Positions 1 through 5,272 of a DNA stretch of 12,607 nucleotides are shown here, piece after piece. Within the stretch, counting starts at the first letter, position 1. Every line of letters starts with the position of its first letter. A program made the translations under genes and the position numbers. This stretch comes from an uncultured Clostridia bacterium. Its GTDB lineage: Bacteria; Bacillota; Clostridia; Christensenellales; Borkfalkiaceae. The stretch is taken from assembly GCA_947629735.1 (NCBI GenBank), contig CANREX010000031.1, positions 1 through 12,607 on the forward strand. Reading direction: 5' to 3'. The notes under the pieces were generated by a model. It ran no database searches. It was not told the origin of the DNA and worked only from the letters and a program-made list of their open reading frames with translations.

Positions 1-115
1 ACGAAGTCGAAGAATCCGGTATTTCATTGCGCTTATGCCTATCCTATGCGCTAACTCCTGCCGGATTCCTCGCCTCTGTCGAACGCTACGCGTCCTTAAT
101 CGCTCGGAATGACAA
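1..115 (-). repeat. Dispersed hairpin repeat, inverted partial copy
   Basis: Read on the minus strand, this segment starts with TTGTCATTCCGAGC, continues through GAGGAATCCGGCAGG and AAGCGCAATGAA, and reaches GGATTCTTCGACT at the window edge. The same blocks occur in the same order in the copy at 2353-2537, so this is another copy in opposite orientation, cut by the window start. It lies just downstream of the purA terminator. The elements have no plausible coding capacity. Confidence 0.8.
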
Positions 116-145
116 CTCTCTTCATTTTTTACTTTCACCCTTATC

Positions 146-171
146 AAAAAGCGCAAGCCGTATAACCGCGC
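146..171 (-). terminator. Probable intrinsic terminator of purA
   Basis: On the minus strand GCGCGG and TTGCGC can pair (four Watson-Crick pairs plus two G-U) around a 9-nt loop, followed by TTTTTG. It begins 8 nt after the purA stop codon, so it is well placed to end the purA transcript before the downstream repeat. The stem is short, hence moderate confidence. Confidence 0.55.
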
Positions 172-178
172 ACTATTT

Positions 179-1459
179 TCAATCAAGCACAATGCAGGCG
201 TCGCGCTCTGCGCCGACGGAAACATACTTTATCTTGCAGTTGCACAGTTTTTCCAAAAGTCGGATATAGTCCATCGCCTCTTTGGGCAGGTCGGAAGCCT
301 TGCGGCAGCCCGAAATATCGCAGTGCCAGCCCTTAACCTTTTCAAACACGGGCTTGCATTGGTCGAGCACGTCGGTAAAGGGGAAGTCGTCTATAATCTT
401 CCCGTTCAACTCATAGTGAGTGCATATTTCGATTTCCTCGTAGTCGTCCAAAATATCCAGCTTTGTAAGCGCGATGACGTCCGCGCCCTGGCACATTATC
501 CCGTAGCGGGAAGCGACGACGTCGAACGGACCTACTCTCCTCGGTCTGCCCGTAGCCGCGCCGTATTCGCCGCCGAGCTCGCGAAGTCTTTCCGCCTTTT
601 CGCCGAAGTATTCGCAGGTGAAAGGACCTGCGCCCACGCAGCTCGAATACGCCTTCATTATGCCTATCGAGTTGTCGAGTTTGAGGTTGGGCACGCCCGC
701 GCCGATGGGCGCATATGCCGCAATCGTCGAGGACGAAGAAGTGTAAGGGACAATGCCGTAATCGATATCGCGCAGCGCGCCGAGCTGGGCTTCGAACATG
801 ATTTTCTTACCCGCGGCGTGCGCCTTGTTGAGGTATACGCCCGTGTCGCAGATATAGTCGCGCAGGGGCTTGCCGTAAGTTTCGAAGTAGTCTATCATGT
901 CCTTAACATTCACGGGTTCGAAGCCGTATGCGCGGATAGTCATGTTCTTCCACTCGACGATATCGGGCAGGCGGCTGTATAAAAGTTCGGTATTCAGAAG
1001 TTCGCCCATGCGGAACGCTTTTTTCATGTATTTGTCTGCGTAGACGGGCGCGATTCCGCGGCGAGTTGAGCCGTACGGCTTGCCCGTCGCCTTGGCGAGT
1101 CTGTCCTCTTCCATCACGTCCTGCAACACGTTGTAGGGCATCGTGATTATCGCCTTGTCGCTTATTTTGAGGTTTTCAGGGCTTATGGAGATACCCGCCG
1201 CGCGCAATTTTTCGATTTCGCCGCAAAGGTGTTTGATATCAATGACCATTCCGCAGCCGAGGATATTAACGACCTCGTCGCGCAATATCCCCGAGGGCAG
1301 CAGATTCAAAATGAATTTGCCCTTGGAATTTATTACGGTGTGTCCGGCGTTGTTTCCGCCCTGATAGCGGCAGACGACGTCGTACTCGCGGGAAAGCAAA
1401 TCGACCATTCTTCCCTTGCCTTCGTCGCCCCAGTTGATACCACAGATACTTGTCAGCAT
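179..1459 (-). CDS. purA: Adenylosuccinate synthetase
   Basis: Cytoplasmic enzyme that joins IMP and aspartate using GTP to form adenylosuccinate, the first committed step from IMP to AMP. The 426-aa length fits the family. Visible motifs are WGDEGKG (residues 10-16, with catalytic Asp12 kept), NNAGHT (36-41), GSTRRGIAP (130-138), ATGRPRRVGPFD (302-313), TKLD and a C-terminal SVGAERDA. The ATG at 1459 is supported by an AGAGG ribosome-binding site about 6 nt upstream. Compared with textbook bacterial enzymes, the IMP/loop segment is divergent: EAQLGALRDID stands where EGAQGTLLDID is usual, and the segment that normally carries the cross-subunit Arg (E. coli Arg143) reads DKYMKKAF. It appears to be a single-gene unit, with its own promoter upstream and a terminator just after the stop. 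Confidence 0.95.
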   Translation of the reverse strand: MLTSICGINWGDEGKGRMVDLLSREYDVVCRYQGGNNAGHTVINSKGKFILNLLPSGILRDEVVNILGCGMVIDIKHLCGEIEKLRAAGISISPENLKISDKAIITMPYNVLQDVMEEDRLAKATGKPYGSTRRGIAPVYADKYMKKAFRMGELLNTELLYSRLPDIVEWKNMTIRAYGFEPVNVKDMIDYFETYGKPLRDYICDTGVYLNKAHAAGKKIMFEAQLGALRDIDYGIVPYTSSSSTIAAYAPIGAGVPNLKLDNSIGIMKAYSSCVGAGPFTCEYFGEKAERLRELGGEYGAATGRPRRVGPFDVVASRYGIMCQGADVIALTKLDILDDYEEIEICTHYELNGKIIDDFPFTDVLDQCKPVFEKVKGWHCDISGCRKASDLPKEAMDYIRLLEKLCNCKIKYVSVGAERDACIVLD

Positions 1460-1601
1460 AGTAACCTCTTAAATTGACAGCCACAAAAGCCGCCGCGTGA
1501 AAAGTTTTTTTGATGTCGTGAAAGCGGAAGAACTCAACGCCCGAGCATAGCGCAATTCGCGCATGCGGCACGCCCCGACCGCCTTATCAAAATACGGTTT
1601 T

Positions 1602-1631
1602 ATTATAACATAATAAACTCCGCCTCGTCAA
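1602..1631 (-). promoter_or_regulatory. Candidate sigma-A promoter for purA
   Basis: On the minus strand TTGACG (1631-1626) and TATAAT (1607-1602) are separated by 18 bp. Transcription would start near 1595, giving a leader of about 135 nt before the purA ATG. I looked for a purine-riboswitch core in this leader and saw none. Confidence 0.6.
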
Positions 1632-1699
1632 GCGTAATGCTTAAAGCATTAAGCCCCCGCGCAAAAAACTTTTCCTCTTGCGAATTCTTGCTTAAACCC

Positions 1700-1728
1700 T
1701 TGACAAAGCATAAAATATATCGTAAAAT
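1700..1728 (+). promoter_or_regulatory. Consensus-like promoter for a plus-strand small RNA
   Basis: TTGACA (1700-1705), a 17-bp spacer and TAAAAT (1723-1728) form a near-perfect sigma-A promoter firing rightward, with a predicted start near 1735. No ORF with a ribosome-binding site follows, so the product is most likely non-coding RNA antisense to the small gene on the other strand. Confidence 0.75.
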
Positions 1729-1734
1729 AAAAAC

Positions 1735-1824
1735 ACAACAAGGGCGAAACCCTGAGCGGTTAGCTCCGTGCAGTTATAAAAATAACCGTCGTTGGTCTGC
1801 TAAACACTTGGCGGTTATTTTTTT
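1735..1824 (+). ncRNA. Predicted antisense small RNA, about 90 nt
   Basis: Inferred from the strong promoter at 1700-1728 and the intrinsic terminator ending at 1824. The predicted RNA begins near ACAACAAGGG, can form a small AGGG/CCCT hairpin (1741-1753), and ends in the shared terminator hairpin. Its 3' half (about 1775-1824) is complementary to the 3' end of the minus-strand mRNA for the 34-aa peptide. A second complementarity exists near the 5' ends: GAAACCCT at 1746-1753 in this RNA can pair with AGGGTTTC in the mRNA leader (1969-1962). This suggests an antitoxin-type antisense RNA. Readthrough to the second plus-strand terminator (2012-2045) would give a form covering the whole mRNA. 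Confidence 0.55.
1778..1824 (+). terminator. Two-way terminator shared by converging transcripts
   Basis: A 14-bp stem (1778-1791 with 1809-1822, two G-U pairs in the plus-strand RNA) with a 17-nt loop is followed by a T-run on the plus strand. It is preceded by an A-run, so it also serves the minus strand, though the T-run there is shorter. The stop codon of the small minus-strand ORF (1815-1817) lies inside the stem. Confidence 0.7.
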
Positions 1825-1919
1825 ATTGTCAAAAAGATTTTGTCTTTCGTGACGCGGACGGCGGATATGTAACCTTTGTCGAGCAAGCTCAGCAAAAAGA
1901 CTATCAGCTCTATCCTCAT
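1815..1919 (-). CDS. 34-aa basic peptide, possible type I toxin
   Basis: I do not recognise this family. The peptide begins MRIELIVFLLSLLDKGY and ends FLTIKK. It has an 11-residue hydrophobic run (3-13), then Asp-Lys and a basic C-terminal half; this is shorter than a standard membrane helix, although residues 3-21 could span if the charges are tolerated. Evidence that it is a real gene: a near-perfect Shine-Dalgarno AGGGGGTG 7 nt before the ATG, stronger than most neighbours have; a consensus-like promoter upstream; and a terminator overlapping the stop codon. The leader can form CCCC-GTAGA-GGGG (1942-1930), which would mask the Shine-Dalgarno sequence, as is common in type I toxin mRNAs. 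A toxin role is inferred from architecture only; a small regulatory peptide is the main alternative. Confidence 0.65.
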   Translation of the reverse strand: MRIELIVFLLSLLDKGYISAVRVTKDKIFLTIKK

Positions 1920-1984
1920 AAAATTTCACCCCCTCTACGGGGCATGATTAACCGCCTTCGGGAAACCCTTGTTGCTTGATTATA

Positions 1985-2013
1985 ATCATAAAACTAATGT
2001 CGGAAAATGTCAA
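1985..2013 (-). promoter_or_regulatory. Consensus-like promoter of the 34-aa gene
   Basis: Minus-strand TTGACA (2013-2008), a 17-bp spacer and TATGAT (1990-1985), with a TATAAT directly after it, predict a start near 1978. That gives a leader of about 58 nt, beginning AGCAACAAGGG, before the ATG at 1919. The -35 box overlaps the base of the plus-strand terminator hairpin at 2012-2045. Confidence 0.75.
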
Positions 2014-2045
2014 CTGTTCAAATCTTGTATTTGGACAGTTTTTTT
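2012..2045 (+). terminator. Strong plus-strand intrinsic terminator
   Basis: AACTGTTCAAAT (2012-2023) pairs with ATTTGGACAGTT (2029-2040) through 12 bp including one G-U, with a 5-nt CTTGT loop, and runs into a T7 tract (2039-2045). No plus-strand protein gene precedes it. The only nearby plus-strand promoter is the one at 1700, so it probably closes a longer form of that antisense transcript and insulates the locus from the repeats to the right. Confidence 0.75.
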
Positions 2046-2055
2046 ACCGCATTAT

Positions 2056-2234
2056 TGTCATTCCGAGCCTGTCGAGGAATCTGGCTGGGGTATGTTGCAT
2101 AGAAAATTCCTAAGCGCATAGAAATACTGGATTCTTCGACTCCGCACCTATGGTGCTCCGCTTTGTGAAAATTTTTGCTTAATCGCAAAAATTTTCTACA
2201 AACCATCGGGCATACGCCCTCGGGCGGAATGACA
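2056..2234 (+). repeat. Dispersed hairpin repeat, copy A (full length)
   Basis: This element runs from TGTCATTCCGAGCC to GGAATGACA, so its ends are inverted repeats. Inside are GAGGAATCTGGC and GGATTCTTCGAC, which are roughly complementary, a perfect 12-bp hairpin GAAAATTTTTGC/GCAAAAATTTTC with a 6-nt loop (2167-2196), and a tail CATCGGGCATACGCCCTCGGG. The whole element could fold into one long imperfect hairpin. It looks like a non-autonomous, MITE- or REP-like intergenic element, and no transposase is present in the window. Confidence 0.8.
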
Positions 2235-2253
2235 GTAAAAATAATAATCGTTC

Positions 2254-2333
2254 GCTCCGCTTTGTGAAAATTTTTGCTTAATCGCAAAAATTTTCTACAA
2301 ACCATCGGGCATACGCCCTCGGGCAGAATGACA
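2254..2333 (+). repeat. Dispersed repeat, copy B (3'-part duplicate)
   Basis: These 80 bp match 2155-2234 of copy A with a single difference (GGCAGAATG for GGCGGAATG), offset by exactly 99 bp. It keeps the 12-bp hairpin and the AATGACA end but lacks the TCATTCCGAG start. This suggests a local tandem duplication of the right half of copy A rather than a separate insertion. Confidence 0.85.
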
Positions 2334-2352
2334 ATAAAGGGGTTTACTGCAT

Positions 2353-2537
2353 TGTCATTCCGAGCCTGCTGAGGAATCCGGCAGGGGTATGTCAAAAAAG
2401 ATAGACCTAAGCGCAATGAATTATCGGATTCTTCGACTGCGTTCGGCTTTCAGCCTCACTACGCTTTGTGAAAATTTTTGCTTGACCGCAAAAATTTTCT
2501 ACAAACCGTCGGACTGCCGCCCTCGGGCAGAATGACA
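2353..2537 (+). repeat. Dispersed hairpin repeat, copy C (full length, diverged)
   Basis: Same plan as copy A: TGTCATTCCGAGCC start, GAGGAATCCGGC, GGATTCTTCGAC, the 12-bp GAAAATTTTTGC/GCAAAAATTTTC hairpin, and CAGAATGACA end. Differences concentrate in the loop (TTGACC instead of TTAATC), the spacer and the tail, while both hairpin arms are unchanged. That pattern suggests the fold matters or that the copies are recent. Confidence 0.8.
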
Positions 2538-2550
2538 AGGGGAGGATAGG

Positions 2551-2634
2551 GCTTCGCCCTCGGGCAGAATGACAACAAACCATCGGGCATACGCCCTCGG
2601 GCAGAATGACATAAATAGTTGCTCCGCATGACAG
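2551..2634 (+). repeat. Truncated tails of the dispersed repeat
   Basis: Three further 3'-end fragments sit in a row: GCTTCGCCCTCGGGCAGAAT followed by GACA (2551-2574), a 35-bp tail with CATCGGGCATACGCC (2577-2611), and a short GCTCCGCATGACA (2621-2633). The last is followed by GTAAAATAATAAT, which resembles the sequence after copy A. The rest of the 2635-2704 gap holds only an AT-rich 8-bp inverted repeat (2644-2651/2669-2676). Confidence 0.7.
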
Positions 2635-2696
2635 TAAAATAATAATTATTCACTTCGTTTTCTTCACAGAATAATTGCAACCCCTCAATTCTCATA

Positions 2697-2715
2697 TCAA
2701 AACGCTATTGCGTTT
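2697..2715 (-). terminator. Weak candidate terminator of spoIIE
   Basis: On the minus strand AAACGC-AATA-GCGTTT is followed by one more T and then GATA. The spoIIE stop codon (TAG, 2707-2705) is partly in the loop and stem. The stem is only 6 bp, so this is a weak call. Confidence 0.3.
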
Positions 2716-4975
2716 GGCGCTTGAAGAGGCGGACACAGAGCACGGTCATGTCGTCGGGTGCGCCGCCCGCGCGCGACTTTGCCTCGGACAAAATCTTGTC
2801 GGCGAGCGCCTGCGGGTTGAGCGGTTTAAGCGTCTGCAAATATCCGTACAGTTCCTGCGGAGTGGAAAACGACGAGGTTATCCCGTCGCTCATAAACACG
2901 ACGATATCTCCGTCGCGCAGGTTTTCAAGACAGGTGGCGGGGTGCAGGTTGTCGAGTATTCCGAGCGGCAGCGAATGGCTTTCAAGCACCTTAATTTCGC
3001 CCTTCCTGACTATTATTCCCGCGGGCGAGCCTATCTTTATAAATGACGCCTGCAATGTATTCAGATCGATTGCGGCGATGTCAATACAAGTAAACCTCTC
3101 TTCGCGGTTGAAGCACAACAGCTTGTTTATCGAGTCGAGCACGATTTCCGCGGGCATCTCCGCGCGGTAAAACGCCTCTATCAGCGATATGGCGGTGGAG
3201 GACACCTTTTGCGCGTATTCGCCGCTGCCCATGCCGTCGGAGAGCACCATCAGAAAGGACTGCTCGCTTATCTTTATGACGGAGTGCGTGTCGCCCGAAA
3301 CGCTCTCGCCGTCCTTGACGGCAAACGCCACGCCGAACGCCGCGTCATAGGTGGGCGGGCGGGAAAATATGTAGGCGCATTTCAAGTTGTCGTAGATGAT
3401 TTTATCCTTTAAAATCGCGCTGATTTCAAGCGTTTCCTCTATGCAATCTCTTATGTCCGCGGCGCGCGCGTTGCCCACTGCGGTGACGGCGATTTCCATG
3501 CGCTTTCCGCCGTAAATTTTGATTTCGGGGCAGGATATGCCGCGTTCAACCAACTTTTCGCTCAGTCTGCTTTCGGCTGTGGAGAAGTCCTCCCCGCTCT
3601 TGTTGAATTCCACGGCTCTCGCCTTCAAGACCTCGGCTACCCCGCGCGCCTGACCTGCAAGCAGCTTTCGCCCGTTGCGCGCGTTTTCGGCTTCTATCGT
3701 CATCTTGCGGTATTCGTAGAGCTGCCTGTTGAGCGTATCTATAAGCGACGTCACGAAAGTGCAGTTTGCGGTGACTTCCGCGGGCAGGTCCACGAGGCTC
3801 ACTTTGCCTTTGACGCAGCCCGCCTCGATGAGCATTTCGAAGCCCCTGTACACCCGCGTGCGGGCGCACGCCGCCCGCCTTTCGCAGCCCGAGCACATCT
3901 GCCGCTTTGTCTCCGAAAATATCCTCTGCTTTATCGCCGCCGAGTCAACCGCGTCGTCGAGGGCGGTGAACGCGCTCTCTATCTCGCGAAAGACCTCGCT
4001 CGTGCGGAACAGCCTGTCGGCGGCGTAGGCGGAAAATCTCTCCTCTCCCGTGGCGGGGAGCACCCGCTTGACGGCGAGCAAATCGCGCATATCTTTCAAT
4101 CTCTTATCCGTGGGAAGCGCCGCCGCAAGGCAGCAGCAAAACAGCGCTAAACCACGCAATATGCCCCAAGCAACGCCATCGGAGAACAATCCCGTAAGGT
4201 AAAAATATGCGCAGGACAGCGCGAGCGCGGCGACGCACGGGGCAAGCCGCCCCGCGTTTATGAACAGCAGACAGATTATGCAAAGCAGAGTAAAATTCGT
4301 TATCGCGTTTATCTCGGATGACACTATCGCGCATGGTGCGGCAACCAACACTGCAAAGATGACGGCAGACGGACTTTTACAAAGCCGCACCGCAAACGCC
4401 GTCAGCCCGACCCCTGCGCAGAGGTAAAATTCCCTTCCTGCGATGTTGTACGCGCCCACTGCGCATGCGACGAAGAGCACGCCGAGGCAGAGAAGCTCGT
4501 CGGTTTTGAGCTTGCACCTGTAAAGGCGGAAAAGCAGCGCGTACACCGAGCGCGCGGCAAAAAACGTGAACAGCATGACCGCCACGGCTACGGCCGTCCG
4601 CATGAGGTATGGGTTGCCGCCCGGTATGGGCAGAAAATTTTCGTGGGAAAACGCCACGAACGGCGCGAGGGCTATGGCGATATAAGCCGCCGCCTCGAAT
4701 TTAATCTTTCTGCGCGTCCGCCTGTAAATGAGCGTTATCGCGGTGAGAAAGAGCGCCTCGAAAGCCGTCAGCGCGACGTATAGCCAATCGAGCGTTATCG
4801 TCGAGGCGAGGAAGAACAGAACGGGCGTTGCGACGGCGTTCGCGCCGCAGATCATCATCGCGAAAAACAGCCCGAGCGGGAAGGGCGCGCCCGGCAGCGC
4901 GCACGTCAAAAACACGAGCGCGAGCGCGTAGGCGGCGTACAGCAGGACGCCTTTTAAATTTATCTTAATGCGCAT
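2705..4975 (-). CDS. spoIIE: Stage II sporulation protein E (membrane PP2C phosphatase)
   Basis: In endospore formers SpoIIE dephosphorylates SpoIIAA to free sigma-F in the forespore and takes part in polar septation. From the ATG at 4975 the protein has 756 aa. About 10 hydrophobic membrane segments fill roughly residues 5-295. They are followed by a Cys-bearing region (CSGCERRAAC, 361-370) and a C-terminal PP2C-type domain with SDGMGSG (579-585), CIDIAAIDL, SDG (696-698) and PDDMTV (740-745), which carry the metal-binding Asp residues. An in-frame TTG at 4999 would add 8 residues. I prefer the ATG because a TATAAT (4987-4982) lies between the two starts and neither has a clear Shine-Dalgarno sequence. 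It stands alone, between the accessory repeat region and mnmG. Confidence 0.93.
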   Translation of the reverse strand: MRIKINLKGVLLYAAYALALVFLTCALPGAPFPLGLFFAMMICGANAVATPVLFFLASTITLDWLYVALTAFEALFLTAITLIYRRTRRKIKFEAAAYIAIALAPFVAFSHENFLPIPGGNPYLMRTAVAVAVMLFTFFAARSVYALLFRLYRCKLKTDELLCLGVLFVACAVGAYNIAGREFYLCAGVGLTAFAVRLCKSPSAVIFAVLVAAPCAIVSSEINAITNFTLLCIICLLFINAGRLAPCVAALALSCAYFYLTGLFSDGVAWGILRGLALFCCCLAAALPTDKRLKDMRDLLAVKRVLPATGEERFSAYAADRLFRTSEVFREIESAFTALDDAVDSAAIKQRIFSETKRQMCSGCERRAACARTRVYRGFEMLIEAGCVKGKVSLVDLPAEVTANCTFVTSLIDTLNRQLYEYRKMTIEAENARNGRKLLAGQARGVAEVLKARAVEFNKSGEDFSTAESRLSEKLVERGISCPEIKIYGGKRMEIAVTAVGNARAADIRDCIEETLEISAILKDKIIYDNLKCAYIFSRPPTYDAAFGVAFAVKDGESVSGDTHSVIKISEQSFLMVLSDGMGSGEYAQKVSSTAISLIEAFYRAEMPAEIVLDSINKLLCFNREERFTCIDIAAIDLNTLQASFIKIGSPAGIIVRKGEIKVLESHSLPLGILDNLHPATCLENLRDGDIVVFMSDGITSSFSTPQELYGYLQTLKPLNPQALADKILSEAKSRAGGAPDDMTVLCVRLFKRQTQ

Positions 4976-4981
4976 AACCGC

Positions 4982-5016
4982 ATTATATATCGGGGGCAAT
5001 CGCGTAATTTGTCGTA
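4982..5016 (-). promoter_or_regulatory. Candidate spoIIE promoter with Spo0A-like site
   Basis: A minus-strand TATAAT (4987-4982) sits 7 nt upstream of the preferred ATG, with no good TTGACA in front of it. On the plus strand TTTGTCGTA (5008-5016) is one base off the Spo0A box TGNCGAA and falls at about the -35 position. Spo0A control of spoIIE is known in Bacillus subtilis; a single imperfect 7-mer is weak evidence here. Confidence 0.35.
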
Positions 5017-5120
5017 TTAAGTTATAAAATTTGTTTTTTCACTGAAAAGGTCAAGGGGACGTCCACCGCCGTTCGCGGATAACAAACGGAAAGGGAAAAA
5101 GTGAAGAGTTTGAGTAAAGT

Positions 5121-5169
5121 TTATCCCCGCGCGGCTTGGCAGCGCCAAGCCGCGCGGGGATAATTTTTT
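5121..5169 (+). terminator. Perfect 20-bp terminator hairpin with plus-strand T-run
   Basis: TTATCCCCGCGCGGCTTGGC (5121-5140) is followed by an AGC loop, its exact complement (5144-5163) and T6. The T-run serves plus-strand transcription, yet no plus-strand gene precedes it. On the minus strand the hairpin lies about 110 nt after mnmG but is followed only by ACTTTAC, so it would stop mnmG transcripts less well. The rest of the 5000-5272 gap is AT-rich, with no gene I can support. Confidence 0.65.
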
Positions 5170-5272
5170 ACCTGTTTTTTTATTGATTTTAATTTAATTT
5201 TTCCGCCCTGTAAAAGCTGTCGTTTTGCCGCGCCGCCCGCGCCCGTCGCCGTTTTGCAATACGACGAAAAAA

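Noticed and set aside
179..1459. PurZ-type (2-aminoadenylosuccinate) synthetase rather than PurA
   Set aside because: The catalytic Asp of WGDEGKG is present, whereas PurZ enzymes replace it, and no phage genes are nearby.
1460..1595. Purine riboswitch or other known leader element ahead of purA
   Set aside because: The 135-nt leader lacks the conserved purine-riboswitch core and loop sequences; only small GC-rich pairings are visible.
2018..2416. Minus-strand ORF of 132 codons and a similar 78-codon ORF at 2459-2695
   Set aside because: Both are translations of the dispersed repeat copies (the peptide VCRKFLRLSKNFHKA recurs with each copy), have no ribosome-binding site and follow repeat structure rather than protein constraint.
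2056..2634. CRISPR array
   Set aside because: Repeats are long, imperfect, end-truncated and irregularly spaced, with no uniform spacers and no cas genes.
5101..5163. 20-codon GTG-start ORF ending in the base of the 20-bp hairpin
   Set aside because: The second half is simply the hairpin stem. A modest GGAAAGG upstream is not enough to call a gene; noted in the hairpin finding instead.
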